A stretch of DNA of 64,000 nucleotides, taken from contig OENT01000013.1 of NCBI GenBank assembly GCA_900239685.1, positions 1-64,000 of the forward strand, written 5' to 3'. A model generated the notes under the pieces. The model was not told where the DNA came from, did no database searches, and worked only from the letters and a program-made list of their open reading frames with translations. Both the position numbers and the translations under genes were made by a program. Positions 1 through 13,643 of this stretch are shown one piece after another; position 1 is the stretch's first letter; each line of letters starts with the position of its first letter. Source of the DNA: Rotaria macrura (lineage: Eukaryota; Rotifera; Eurotatoria; Philodinida; Philodinidae).

Positions 1-750
1 GATACGTTTTGTTCAATAAACCAAAGTGCACGAAACCATTTTCTTTTCGAATTCCATTCGGAACGCTGGTTTACATACGAGACGACTTGTTGTCGAGCAT
101 AAAAAACATGAGATCTATTTTATAGCATCCTATTATATAGCTCGATCGCATACGATATGATGTTCTCTTGGGCGCGTGTGAAGATGGCGCCAGGCAATGA
201 TAGTATCACAAATAAAACCATGAAAATACATGTTTGAGTCATCATGTAAGCTGTGCCCAATTTTTTGTTTTATTATAACATTGTTAAAATATAGACCGGA
301 AAAGAAAATAATACAAACAAGTGTTGCATGCGAATGGATATGTGTCGAATCTGAAAAACAACAGTCATCACTGAAGGAGGATGAATCATTTACATCAGCT
401 AGTATGCGTATGTGTATTTTCATCCTCTCACGCACGCACATGCGTACATCTGGTGAGATCCAGATAATAATTTATTGCTTGCCATTCAATATCCAGCGCC
501 ACTATCGTGCATAAAAGAGATAATCTATTTTAAAACACTTAACATTTTATTTTATTCATATTTTACAACAGATAAAAAAGTAATTTTATCTTTTTGTAAG
601 TTGTTCAATTGTTTTTATCTCTCAACCAATAGTATCAGTGATATCTAAAACATTCAGTATAGTCATTTTCATTATACTGATCAATCGCCAAGAGAAATTG
701 CTTAATTTGGTTAACGGATTTCATTTTGTAGATTTTTATTAATATTCGTT
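1..750. other. Upstream region of the ubiquitin-eL40 gene, no gene seen
   Basis: No coding exon with convincing protein similarity is visible. Two overlapping opposite-strand open frames near 133-514 look like chance frames. The stretch presumably contains the promoter and 5' UTR of the gene starting at 751, but no specific element can be assigned. Confidence 0.5.
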
Positions 751-1420
<670 letters not shown>

Positions 1421-2497
1421 ACATTTATTATTTGTTTGTTTTTTTTGCTTATGCAGAAAGAAAAGAAAAACAATATCTTATAAAATAACAGAAGAAGAAT
1501 AAAAGAGAAACCGATTTTATGATCACGTTTATCTAACATTGAATGTGGAAGTTCTCTGTGTAGAAGCCACTCAAAAATTATTTAGAACTTGTATGTTCGT
1601 GAAATCATCAGTGATCGAGAGGGCCTTCTCAAGTATTAAATAGCTTCACAACTTCGATAACGAAGGAAATTATAGAAAAGGCTGCAGCGATCTGGTTTAT
1701 TGATTGTTATTTCTTGAGATATCGACTGTTTGTTTGATTGTTTAAGTAACAATAAGTTGTTGCCATGTATGAAGAAACAATTCTAGCCAAATTCATTCTC
1801 ATTGTTCTAGTATTCTCTTTTTGGATTTCGTAAATCGGCGAAAAATACTTTTACACAGAAGAAAATTCTGAGCATTCACTATTTCAGACCGAGAGATATC
1901 AGAAACGTTACAGTTAGCATAATTTAATTCAACTTGTTGGGATGATCGTTTTAAGAAAAATTTGAATTCAAAAATCGATATTCGTACAAAAAAAACTCGG
2001 ATGACCAATTTATTGTTGTATATTGTATTACTAGTTACATTTCTTGAAATGAATGTCACTTTGACTGAACGGTAATTTAAGAACATGAACAATTGCTTAC
2101 TAACAAGTATTGGTATATTAATATAAATTAATCAATATTCGTTAGGGTAGTAGAAACAAGATTATTGTGAGGTCCTGAAGAAACAACTGTCAAAGTGTTA
2201 GAAATGTATGGGATCGAGAAGAAAACAACTAATAGCATGGTATCAAGCTAGTGCAGACATCGAAACTCACAAACAGACTTTCAATACATATAAATTCATC
2301 GTACAAGATTTCATAGTTTTATGATTATATTTCGTCTATTAGAGCGTTTTTTCATTGGTAATTTATAAGTTATGTGTACATATATTTATATAGAGCTGGT
2401 AAAGAATCGAGTAATCAACATCAAATACTGTCAACTGTTGCTTTTTTTAAATTTAATACAACATCGTAAAAAAAAGTAGAAGGATAACGAAAAAACA
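1421..2497. other. Intergenic stretch, no supported gene
   Basis: Between the convergent ubiquitin-eL40 and Josephin genes. A short + strand frame near 1594-1640 reads KSSVIERAFSSIK, faintly like the C-terminal dimerisation motif of hAT transposases, but it is too short to call. Nothing else was recognised. Confidence 0.4.
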
Positions 2498-2501
2498 TTT
2501 T

Positions 2502-3053
2502 TTATTGTTGTGCAAAGTTCGCCGCTAAATTTTTATCAATAACAATCGATATATAACATTGTTCACGATCCAATGTATTTAAATATTCTATTAACTTAGC
2601 TTGATTACCAATTAAGTTTGGTTCAGATAATAGTGAATCGAAATTAAAATAGTTCTCTCCATCAATACTTTTTATAGCCAACCAATGACGACCAGACTTT
2701 GTAAATGAACGTACAATAGGTAGACGATCGAAAAATGGTCGTGGAGTGGGTATATTTAATAATAAGCCGAAACAATCTTTAAAATTAAATGCATCCAAAG
2801 ATTCTGATGCGTCGATAGTACGTAACGTGTGACCTTCAAGTTCTAAAGCATCGATCATAATTCTTAAGTCATAATTACCAGTAAAAAATGTTGAGTATTC
2901 ATTACAAAATATTGATTTATCATATCCATGTACAATAGAATCAAGTCTTTGTTTATCAAACACTTTATTTTGAAAAAGATGATTCAATGAGTGTAAACCA
3001 CATAATTGTAATCTTTGTCTTTCATGATATAATTTGACTTCGTCACGGCTCAT
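2502..3053 (-). CDS. Josephin-domain deubiquitinase (Josephin-1/2 type)
   Basis: Intronless frame of 183 residues that is essentially a bare Josephin domain, the size of animal Josephin-1/2 and lacking the UIM tail of ataxin-3. This family hydrolyses ubiquitin conjugates as cysteine proteases. The catalytic triad is visible: Cys18 in QLCGLHSLNHLFQ, His123 in SGRHWLAIK and Asp139 in YFNFDSLL. The start is the first ATG of the frame, and the MSRDEVKLYHERQRLQLC opening matches the family's compact N-terminus. It lies tail to tail with the ubiquitin-eL40 gene, which may be coincidence. The lack of introns, against intron-rich neighbours, leaves room for a retrocopy, but the frame is intact and the active site complete, so it is probably functional. 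An AATAAA overlaps the stop codon on the minus strand (2501-2506). Confidence 0.92.
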   Translation of the reverse strand: MSRDEVKLYHERQRLQLCGLHSLNHLFQNKVFDKQRLDSIVHGYDKSIFCNEYSTFFTGNYDLRIMIDALELEGHTLRTIDASESLDAFNFKDCFGLLLNIPTPRPFFDRLPIVRSFTKSGRHWLAIKSIDGENYFNFDSLLSEPNLIGNQAKLIEYLNTLDREQCYISIVIDKNLAANFAQQ

Positions 3054-3087
3054 TTTACAATTTATACATAAATATACAATTATATAA

Positions 3088-3089
3088 AC

Positions 3090-3120
<31 letters not shown>
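3088..3120. repeat. TA then GA simple repeat
   Basis: A run of alternating TA followed by alternating GA just upstream of the Josephin start codon. Simple microsatellite. Confidence 0.8.
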
Positions 3121-3121
<1 letters not shown>

Positions 3122-3214
3122 TTACTTAGTAAAAAATTACCTATTGAAAAATAAAGAAAAAATACATTATCTAAAAAGAAAGTAATATCGCAATTTCGAT
3201 ATGATCAACGAAGG

Positions 3215-4020
3215 GTATCCTCCTGTTTCATCGACACATTCTTAGTAGTCCCGGTTAATCGACAGAAATTTTTTTCGATTTCATCGACAACTAGTTTTTT
3301 TCATTTGATTTACTGCAATTTGATAATTCAGCACTTAGTCGACAAGTTAAGATTCAATGCATAAATCAGAAAATGAATATTCAGTTTTTTAAAGTTATAC
3401 GGCGCTTGATCTGTGATTTGTTGAATAAAAGTCAAAATTAACTTTGAAGTTTTTTGATAATCGCTTTATTTATTTTACAATGAATTCTTCACGGTGTACT
3501 AATCATTATATCAGAAATAGTGCAATCTACAAAATGCACTCTGATATGCACACAAGTTTGATTGAATGAATATTTATACAGAATGCTCGTCGATTTTTTC
3601 TATTTATTAATCTGGAAATCGTTCTGAGTAAAACGTAACTGATTTTGAGAAAAATCGAAAATACCTTAGCAGAGGATGCCGGAAAACTTCTCGCTTTTTG
3701 CACCACTTTTCTCAGTAACAGTTACGTTTCACGCTTAAATATTTCATGTCAATAAATAGAAAAACTCAGCTGACGTACTGTAAAACATTATTCAATCGAA
3801 CTTGTTTGTAAATCAAAATGCATTTTTGACTTTTATTCACCAGACCACAGATCAAGTACCTTGAAATTTTAAAAAACTGAATATTCTTTTTCTGATTTAT
3901 TAGTTAGAACTTAGCTTTTTGACCGAGCGCTTGATTATTAAATTTCAGTATATCAAAGGAAAAATACGGTTGTAGACCAACTGGGACAATCAAGGATGTG
4001 TCGACGAAACGAGACGATAC
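3215..4020. mobile_element. Foldback (long inverted-repeat) element, about 0.8 kb
   Basis: The two halves are imperfect reverse complements for most of their length. The left end GTATCCTCCTGTTTCATCG pairs with the right end read in reverse, GTATCGTCTCGTTTCGTCG, and both continue with TCGACACAT. Further in, GAATATTCAGTTTTTTAAA near 3375-3395 pairs with its complement near 3870-3890, and AAAACGTAACTG near 3632 pairs with CAGTTACGTTT near 3718. The loop is about 75 bp. The left arm carries an extra 90 bp or so after 3445 that the right arm lacks. No open frame of note lies inside, and no clear target duplication was found. Best read as a non-autonomous foldback or MITE-like transposon, superfamily unknown. 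Confidence 0.75.
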
Positions 4021-6190
4021 TGAAATAAAGATATTCGATATTACTCTTCCCTAGTCGCACACTCTTCAGCTTTAATCAATAATAGTTCTAGTTCTTTTCG
4101 AAATTTTTGGAATAAATTTGTGTATATAAGTATTTTGCTTGTATGTAATCTTAGAGTAAATCTTGAACAATAATCATTAGAAGATACTGTAGAAAATTAA
4201 CGCTATCTGCTTTTCGAATTAGTTACATAGATGTTCATATAAAACAATTCGATATTAGAAACGAGATCATGTGTTTAAATTTATAAGAACAGATAGAAAT
4301 GATTGTCTGCGAAATCTCTCTCTAAATTCTGTCACACGATTCTTGAAAGATATGGCTACACTGTAGGATACTGCTATAAAAGTCAAGGGAATCTTATGCT
4401 GCATATATATCTCACCACCTTTTTCTAATACGGTGGGATGAAAGAATTTTAGACTACGACTTATTTTTGCCCAATGCTCAGTAGTATATCAAAGGTTTGC
4501 TTCTGAATGTTTCCGTTCTCAATTGTCAGTGGTGATATGACGAATGGTTTTATCCTATGACACACTTTTATCCTTGTGAAAGATTCAATAGAGATGAAGC
4601 GGTAAAGTGAAAGAGACATTTAGTTCAATAGCCTTTGTCTCATCAAGTTAGAAACGTACTGAATTCCATATTCTTTCAAACAGTCAGGAAAACATCTCGG
4701 TTTCAAGTCGATGATAATTTCTCTCAATTATTCATTGCTTATAAGGATAATAAAATTCACTGTACAAAATAAATCTTGCGAAAGAAATGATAAACATATC
4801 TTATCTAATATTTTCAATTAAAAGTTGATTATGTTTTTCTTTTTCCATGGTATTTTGAAATGCAGTTCAAGTGATTTCAAAGTTCTGGACGACTATAGAC
4901 GGATTAAAAACTGTTTATCAACATTTTTCAACGCTATACTGTTCATATTGTCAAAAATAATAAGTCAAATATAACTGTTTAATATTGTGAGACTAGAGTT
5001 ACACATTATAAACGCCATAAAATTTTTAACGCTTAATTTCATCACCTTCGATACGCAAAACTCTCACTATTCTGTGTGATGTGTAATAGAAAGCTGTATC
5101 GAACGAATGAAAATATTGTATGTTTCTGTTTATCAACGACTACCGTCATCTATCTATATCACTGAGTTTAAGTGGCACTTTTTCTCGTCTTCTTTTTTTC
5201 TATGCTTGCTTAAGACGGTTGTGGAAATTTTGAAAAGAAGGTTAAAAGTTTTTCTTGTAATAGTGGACATCTGAATGTTCTTTTCGTTTCATAAGAAAAC
5301 TATTAGCTCTAGAATTCTCTCTTCCTCTTCTACTCTAACTTCATATTTCTGAGAATTTTTCGATTTTTTCTTGCTTTTCTTTCAAAACTCCTGCAGAAGA
5401 GAAATTGGTTCTTTCTACCGAAAGAACTGCGATAGAAATCACTTTGGATAGTTAGTCTGTTCGTTGTAGAATCATTAAAATTTAATTTATTATTTGATGC
5501 TTAATATACTTCTTATTCATTGGATAGTAATCATTTCGACATCTCTCGGTATATGTCACCTGTTATTAGTACTAGAAGTGCTTAAATTCGTTTCTCAGAT
5601 AGGAGACTTACGCCAAGATAAGCTATTCTATAAACTAGTATATTCAATAGCAATAGTTACTCTTTTCTTCTACTGTATAGGTTATCACAATACTGTGCTT
5701 GATTCTGTTGATCGGGCTATTGATTCGAAAACATTCAGAATTTTCGAAATTGAACGGAATCTCTGCATTGTAGTCGATAGTACTTTTCGGTACATGTGAA
5801 ATTACACATGTTTCAAACTCAACAAATATTGTCTAATTAAAAAAATTCAACTGATATCATCTTGTTAACAAAACTCAATGCTCTTACTAATGAAAAATAA
5901 TCTGAATCGATTTATTTGAATTTTAAATTCCTTTTTGATAAACATTTTCTACAGTTAAAAACTTTATTAGGGTATGCTCATTTATAGCTTCACTTTCACT
6001 TTTCTGAAAAAGCTATTTAAATCAATGAATTTTCAATTCAAAATAATAAGCAATACTTGTTTAAGTTTAAAAAAACGATGAACTTCATGATATTTGAATT
6101 AGCTTTTTCTTACATTCTGATGTTCAAAAACTGCCTCAGAAGATTCATTCTGATAATCGAAACCCGATAGGATTGTATAGGATTTTTATC
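4021..6190. other. Gene-free AT-rich stretch
   Basis: No coding exon could be supported. One open frame of 101 codons at 5494-5799 (+) is hydrophobic at its start but has no recognised similarity and sits in sequence of the same composition as its surroundings, so it is left uncalled. Confidence 0.4.
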
Positions 6191-6193
6191 AAA

Positions 6194-6416
6194 CCGACGC
6201 AATGCGATCGGAATTCTGGAAACCAAATGACTCTCAGGACCTTAGTGTCGAATGCCTATCAGGTTCTACTGTAGGATTTTGACCGGATCTGACATAGGCT
6301 TTTGACTCACTTCTAAGAATATTACCAAGTACTAATTAGTACCCAATTAGTAAAATACGCTTCTTCAGTCCGACCTGCCTGTTTTTCCGCTTTCTGGAAT
6401 CCGATCGAATTACGTC
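6194..6416. repeat. Degenerate inverted repeat, about 220 bp
   Basis: CCGACGCAATGCGATCGGAA at 6194-6213 matches the reverse complement of the sequence at about 6391-6416 (CCGACGTAATTCGATCGGAT) with few differences. The interior has further CCGATC/GATCGG words. It resembles in style the CCCAGG-ended elements elsewhere in the window, but its ends are not defined. Confidence 0.5.
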
Positions 6417-9400
6417 GGCTGATCGAACTCGTCCATCTAAAACATCAGCAAATTTCTTCAACTGACTTGTTTTCGTGAATGAACATTTTCGAAAAAAAAA
6501 TATTGAAATTCATTTTAGATTCCGCATGATATCGAATACTTATTGCAAGTGTGCGGTGAGTTTTCGATAGAATGTTCACATTTAGATTCAACGCTGGATT
6601 GTATGTGTGCTCAAAGAATGTGCAATAATTTAAAGAGATCTAGATCTAGCTATTGTATTCATTCGAGTTAGCATATACTTATTGAGCTTGTGACACACAT
6701 CATTTTGCAGATTTTTAACTCTTCCAGATTGCTAGATAAAAGATTTAGCTTAATCAAAGTTTCGGACTTTTCCTCTGTCTACATGTCAATAAGAGTCAAG
6801 CATCGCATCAAACAAATATGTATCTAACTCGCAATTAAATGGTGAAGATAAGATAGTTCGATGTTTCCTTCCATAAATTTGTGCGTGTAAAACTTGGTGT
6901 TGAGTTAAATGTTTTGCTAACAAAGATTAAATGTAACGGGAAAAAAAGTACTATGCTATAAACAAAATAGGTACATTCTAAATGATAGAATATTTTTGAT
7001 TGTTTTCATTTTTAATTTAACGATCAAACTCACTTGAAATAAGCAATCTACAAACTGATCATCACATTCGTTATGATGGTATACATGGTACACCGATAGA
7101 ATTGAGCCCCTGACATTTGAGCTTTCATCGATGAATTATGAAAGCAGTCAAATCCATACGTGATCACTTTTTTCAACTCAAAGTTCGTAGATAGAAACAT
7201 GCAACATCTTCCTATGAGATTGATGATTCATTATTATAACTGTTTATAACTAAGTTAGGGATCCTTACAAAAACAAGTAAGTTTTTCAAATTATTTTAAT
7301 TTTTTAAAAGTAGTATCTATTATTGTACTGTCTTATTGTATTGTTATTACACACTGTCTTTTGTTAAATCCCTACAATTCAAGGAACAACGCCTACTTGA
7401 TGGCTTTGGCTACCTGCAAGAAGGGAAAAGGGTGAGGCGCATTTATTCTGTTCAGATTCATCCACATCTACACACAACCAGTGCAATTATTTTTTTTATC
7501 CACGCCATATTCGTTAAGATTTATTAGCAAGTCGATAACAAAACTCTTTTCGCAGAAGTTGATCCTTGTTTTTGAAAGTTTTTACAGCTGAAATTACGCA
7601 ACAATATCATAGCAAGCGATAATTTGATGAAGATTAGATGAACACTTAAAAAGACGATCGTTTTAAATGCTTTTTCGTCTCTATAAAGACGAATGTCTTA
7701 ATCACGGAGGTTAGTAAAAGCGCACTAACAGCATGATAAGATGGTGTATGTAGATGTAGATGTAGATGTAGATGCGTGTCTCATTTAATTAACCAATGAA
7801 GCTCAACTGTTGGATCACCAGCATACATCGATTCTCACGATCAAACTCTTTGTCCAATTAGAAAATGGACAGAGAGAAGATCATGTAAGAGAATTCAAAA
7901 TAATCTTTAGTAATAAAATAAATAAATAATTTGCTCTTCGTAATTTGCACGAGTCAATTTCTATAAACAATAAAAGATTCTTTTGTGTTCAAATTATTAT
8001 CATCAATAAAGCATTGGTGTCTTTTAAATAACCAGTTCACTATTTTGCCGTAGAATGTTTTGGAAATAATCATATACGAATCCTTAGATCATTTTTCAAG
8101 AAGCCAATGATAATCAGATACATCAGAAGAGAAATCATTCAAATATAATTCTTTTATGATAAAAATAAGCTAGATAACAAGATGGGATCAAAATGTTTTT
8201 TTTTCTACTCTATGTATTGAACGTCATTGATTGTATGATTTACACAATTAACATGTAGATTTTTGTATTTCAAGAACATATTTTCTTCCAACAAGTATAT
8301 AATTTTTATGATTCAAATATAACTGTTCAAAGCTCGTTTCTGCTTTCTGGTGCAGATGTAACCCTGAGTCTAATTAGATAGATTTGCTTAGTTTCGTGGA
8401 AAAATTTACGATTCGACGCCGACGATGGGTATGGAGGCAAAAAATGAAACATTGAACCTAGACTTTATCTAGCCAATATATATATATATATATTCGAATA
8501 TCTATTGTCATCATCTTTATTTCTTATTCTTGTATGGATACTGACACGAAATCTACTGATAAACGATGATGCTTGTAACTATTGTATATAATTCGTTTAA
8601 GTCGGCTAGTATTCTTTCTTCAATGACGCTATTGAGGCTACAATGATCCTCAATATCTTGGATTAACACGATTTCTACCTGCAGTACAAACTTACCTATG
8701 TCGTTGGAATAATACATGTTATAAATAGTCGAAACCAAGAAAAGAATTCAATGAAGAAGCGTCGTTCATATTTTGCTTTTCAAAATATACTTGATCCTAT
8801 GTTTTCATTTTTATTGAAAAGATTTTGGAAAAAAATATCAAATTTAATCAATAGTTTTTCGACTATTTTAAAAGATGATGAAATCTCTAGCATTTTGAAT
8901 GAACATTTTTTTGAATTGAATGTCTTATACAATTCTACTTATAGTTGGAATGGTAAACATTTGACGTTTTAATATGATGAGATATTGATTTCGTTATTAG
9001 AAAAATAACACACAGCTTTTGTTTGAGTAAATAAAAGCAAAGATAATTTCAATCAATCAACACCAACAATAATTATTGCAGAACGCTTTTCAATCCAACT
9101 AGTTTATCGAATATTCAGCAGTTCTAGTTTATGAATGAAGATTCAAAATTGTTATCAAATTTACATGTTTTAGCAGAAATATACTTGGCATCTATTGAAA
9201 ATCTTTTTCTTATGCGAATTGAGATAATAAAGTAAATGAATTTGATCATGATTTTTCATTTGTTTTATTCGTATCAATCAGAAATAAATATTCAAAAATC
9301 ATTTTGTTTCGATAAAAAATATAATAGAACATTCTTGATGAATCAAGCTCAAATCTATGAAACGAAGAATTTTCTTTGTAATAATTTATCAGCAATCGGT

Positions 9401-11580
9401 TTAAAATTCTTTGTAATTAATGTACATGAACAACTAGATACTTTTATTTTCGTAAGAAAAAAAACCAGAGAGACTTTAAATGGTTTTGATTTTCGTTATA
9501 TTACTATTCTAGTCTAATACGACATCAACTATCGAAAATTTTAACGTTAGTGCAATTAAGGCAATGTTTTTCATTGATTGGATTTGAGAAAGAACGAGAA
9601 ATTGATTTATTTACCTCCCTAGATTGTAACAACGACAAGAAAACTTCGTGTTCGTTTAGAAATAATTAACGTTAGTTTTCCGCTTGGTGAAAGTAACATT
9701 AGTCCCAGGTAAGGTGCTCATGATTATAAAGATATTGCAAAGGATTCTTCTTTTTGCGAATGACTAATTTTAGCGTGATACTTTGATATGAATAAGACAA
9801 AATATAATATCCGTCACGATTTTTAATCAATAATGTATATAGTTCAACTGCTAAGAGAAATATTTCTAGCAATGTCTCTACCATAAATAGATCATTTATG
9901 TAGTTTTGAAACAATATTAATTTGTTCTCTCGTTTTTGATCGCTATTATAGAGGTCTGTGAGATCTGAATATTAATGAATACGCAGAGTTCTGTTCATAG
10001 AGATATGTCTATCATCGTCAGATCTATCCAGACGATGATTAATGTATATGAATATAGCTTGACGCCTGATTTTTGACAAATAAAAGTCATATTTTACTTC
10101 GAAATTGTTTTTATTTTCTAAGCTTCGATAATTCTCGTAATTTTAAATATTGGTATTCACTTTCATATATGATAGACGAAAAATTGCCTTATTTTCTCTG
10201 TATACGTTTCTTAGTTTGAATATTAGACGATTTTTGAAAAACGAAAATTCTTCATAAGTCATCACTCGTTTTTCAGTTTCTTTTACATCTATTATGGAAT
10301 CAGTTGATCACAGCTACTTCGGCTTATAGACTTTAGTTATATGTTGTATTCTGATTACAATTGAGTACTCATCCTAAAGATGTTAATAGAAAAAAAATCG
10401 AATAGAAAGTGATCTTATACTATATGTTTTGTTTAAACTTCGAATTCGGTTGAACTTTCTCAAATGATTTAAATTCTATCAGCGCTAAAAATACGATAGT
10501 GATACACGAAAAGATGCTTAACGGTAAATAATTTCGGATTCCTCTAAAATTTACATTATGACTGAACTAAAATGATTCTCTACTATCAGATAGGGTATGT
10601 AGTTATTGTAAGTTACACATTAAGTATGAAGTTTAGCATAAACTCTTGTTAACGAATTTCACAAAGGATAAAATATGTTTTGGATCGAGGGCAATTTCCA
10701 AAGAACTTTCAGAATCGAGCTTTTAGCTCTTAAGAAAATCAATAAAAATTTAGCCATGCTGATGTTATTCTTAAGGGATGACAATAGTTGATGAGGGAAT
10801 ATCTCTATAAACGGTAGATTAGTTCTTAGTAGACGTAAATTTAATAAAATCAATAGAATTGGATAGCATGGCTCTTCTAGAAAGGCGTTTTTCCCATGAG
10901 ATCGACATTTCACTGAATTATTCGATAAGATCTTGTCGTGTTCTTAGTTTCAGTTTGAAAATTTTCAAAAGTATTTTTCTCAATAATACTTTAGTTCGTT
11001 TTCATAATGTTTGTTGTTCATCTTGAGATAGCACTGTTATTGTTTCGATCTTCATATCAAGGAATAGACGTAATTTTAATGTATCATACATCATATCTAA
11101 AGCAAAACGAAATAGACAGTGTTACGAGCTTACCTCATTTAAGTGAGTGCTTTTGATTTCTCTCTTGTTCTGTTATTTTGGTCTATGATGTTCTTTTTCC
11201 AATGAATTACAATGCTGATGAACATACTCTTATTGTATTATAATGATGTTCATCAATTCGATTATATATATACATATCCTTTTAACAATTTATATTGAAA
11301 ATGTATATCTAGGTAATGATAATCTAAGAAATACAATTGATTTACTTTTTTTTCCTGCAATTGATATCTAGATGAGTATGGAATCCCACAAGTATGGTAG
11401 TACCCTATTACAAAGGCGTATTGGTTTGGTTTCGATGGAGAAAAGATTCTTCAGCGTACACATGCAATGAAATATCATGTTGATAAAAATCAAAATGATT
11501 AAAACATGAGCTTCTATTGTTTAAGAAAGAAGGTTAAATTATTGTTCGTGTTTTTACTTGACAATGATGGCGATGAACTC
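6417..11580. other. Long stretch without supported genes
   Basis: No family could be recognised. Open frames at 8751-8972 (+) and 9236-9517 (+) have protein-like composition and lie upstream of the ABCA pseudogene in the same orientation, so they could be remains of its 5' half. I see no motif to prove it. A TAGATG hexamer is repeated four times at 7751-7774 and a short TA repeat lies near 8478. Confidence 0.35.
7751..7774. repeat. TAGATG hexamer x4
   Basis: Four perfect tandem copies of a six-base unit. Simple repeat without evident function. Confidence 0.9.
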
Positions 11581-11589
11581 GGTTTTGAT

Positions 11590-12133
11590 ATTAGAAATTC
11601 ATCGAAATATTATGGAAATAAAATGGTTTTGAAAAATCTATCAACCAGATTTGATCGTAATATTATCAACAACTTTTCTTGGTAGAAATGGTGCTGGCAG
11701 TAGTACAACATGGTCAATGTCAACCGGTTTAATACCGCCATCTTGTGACACAGCGTACATTGATGTTAACAATGTACTAGCAGGTGTAAAACTTGTTCGA
11801 AAACGACTTAGCTTTACGCCACAATACAAGATTTTATTTGATTTACTAACAGTCAAAGAACATGTGAATTTTTTTTTCTAAGTAAGACATTGGCATCGTT
11901 TTACGAAGCATTAGAAGAATATGTTTTTATTGTTAGTTTAATCCATTAGATTGCAAGATGCATCCAAAGAATCGATTGAACATGAAATAGAGAAAATGTT
12001 AGTTGATTTATTCTTGAGAAAATAGCTGATAATTATTCAACCGAATTATCGGGTGGTATCAAGAGAAAACTTTTTGTTGTCATTACCTTCATTGGAAATT
12101 CAACAGCAATTATATTAGATGAACCAACAGCAG
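11590..12133 (+). pseudogene. ABCA pseudogene: NBD1, Walker A to Walker B
   Basis: A strand in one frame reads FDIRNSSKYYGNKMVLKNLS, then shifts frame to LGRNGAGSSTTWSM. This is Walker A with the essential Lys (normally GAGKTTT) replaced by Ser. It continues TGLIPPSCDTAYIDVNNVL and LLTVKEHVNFF, the typical ABCA NBD1 series. After a further intron and frameshift come the signature LSGGIKRKL and Walker [11 protein letters not shown] near 12043-12130. Confidence 0.88.
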
Positions 12134-13263
12134 GTAGACATAAATATTTTAGAACTCTAAAAATCAAAAGTATGTGTCCGTAGAAGAAGCTCATCCTTAA
12201 AGGAGATATTTGACCAATATAAAAGTACCTCAGTCGTGGTTCTATTCATTTCTACAATTGGTTACCTTTACGCAATGAGATAAGGGAATTTCATGACAAA
12301 GTTGCGATCATTTTCAATAGGTTTCGTTTGTCTGCATAGGCTACATCGAATTCTAATAGGGATTCTACCAAGATCTCGATTCTTATAAAAATTCTAGGTT
12401 TTTGTCAGCCTGCTCTAGCTAGATTGTTTAATTTCTTAATTGACCAATCTAGTGAATTTAGTTCGATTTGATTCCATGGGATGACTAAGACAGTTTTTCG
12501 ATGTGTAAAGGTCATCAGGGACATGTATGCTGTTCATGGAACATGTAATCTATCTCAGAAATATTATACCTGAGGGGCACCGTAGTTTACTACAGTTCTT
12601 AGATTAAGCAGTGTATAGGGACGGAACATTTATCAAGGATTTAAATTTACAGATGGAGTATTTTGTTCGCAATAATACTTTCACAATACCCAGCATTTAA
12701 TAGAAATATCCATCGAAGGGATGGTGGTTATTTTGGGTGGTTTTATTTCTTCTTCGATGTTTATTTACGAATGAAGTATTGATTAACTACGGTGCCGTTT
12801 TAACACACTCACAATGAATCTTTTATATCCACTCTTGTGTTTCATTCTTTAGAACTCTTCGGCTGATAGTACAATTGCACGAATGCTCTAGAGCAATATA
12901 TTCTATAGAGTAGCTTACTGACTGTTCCGACGTTTATCTGAATAGTAGATATGCATTTGCTAACGTCGAAAAGAACAATTTAAAATACGTTCATGTGAAA
13001 CACTTTACAAACTGACGTACCGTGGTGATAATGATATGCTATTTTATCGATCATGTTTCAAAAATAAATAAATCAGTAAACTATGGCAGTCGATAGTTTT
13101 AAACATGATTTAGATTTATTCATTTCACAGTAAATCTGTCAAGTATAAATCTCGACTATCATCTTTTTAAAGTCATTTGTACAATTTGGTAGAACGGATA
13201 AATAATCGAGGAAAATTTTCTTATCAGAAAAATAACATCTTTTTTATGAAATCTCTTTAACAG
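12134..13263. other. Inflated intron of ABCA pseudogene
   Basis: Begins at GTAGAC after the Walker B exon and ends at an AACAG acceptor. It is over 1.1 kb, whereas intact genes here mostly have introns under 100 bp. No recognisable element ends were found inside. Confidence 0.5.
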
Positions 13264-13643
13264 ATGTTGATCGATTCGCTCGTTGAGCCATATGGGTTCT
13301 TATATTAAAATATAAAACCGATCGAACCATCATTTTATCAACACATCGTCTTGATGAATCTAATTTACTCAGTGATCGTTTCGCTATAATATCATCTGGT
13401 GAATTAAAATGTGTTGGTACAGCAATGAGTTTAAAAGGAAACTATAGTGAAGGTTATAATTTAATTATTGAGATAAAGTCATCATCAAATGAGAATCAAT
13501 GTAAACAACAAGAAAATATGGTTCGTTCAGGTTCAGCAATGAACAAAACCTGTACTTCAAATTCGACACGTTTTGCAGAATTAACTGGATTTCTTCGAAC
13601 ATATACGTTTGATATTCATATAAAAGAAGAGCGTGGTGATTAA
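13264..13643 (+). pseudogene. ABCA pseudogene: NBD1 D-loop and H-loop segment
   Basis: Reads DVDRFAR, then a TGA stop where the family has Arg, then [20 protein letters not shown] with the H-loop His, then [20 protein letters not shown] and [19 protein letters not shown]. These are hallmarks of the end of ABCA NBD1. The following linker is poorly conserved and the frame ends at a TAA at 13641. Confidence 0.88.

Noticed and set aside
1594..1640. Possible hAT transposase C-terminal motif (VIERAFSSIK)
   Set aside because: Only about a dozen residues, followed by a stop, with no other transposase part nearby.
5494..5799. 101-codon hydrophobic frame
   Set aside because: No recognisable family, no neighbouring exons and no change in composition at its borders; probably chance in AT-rich DNA.
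8751..9517. Two + frames as the first membrane domain of the ABCA pseudogene
   Set aside because: Position and strand fit, but no ABCA motif could be recognised, so the link is not claimed.
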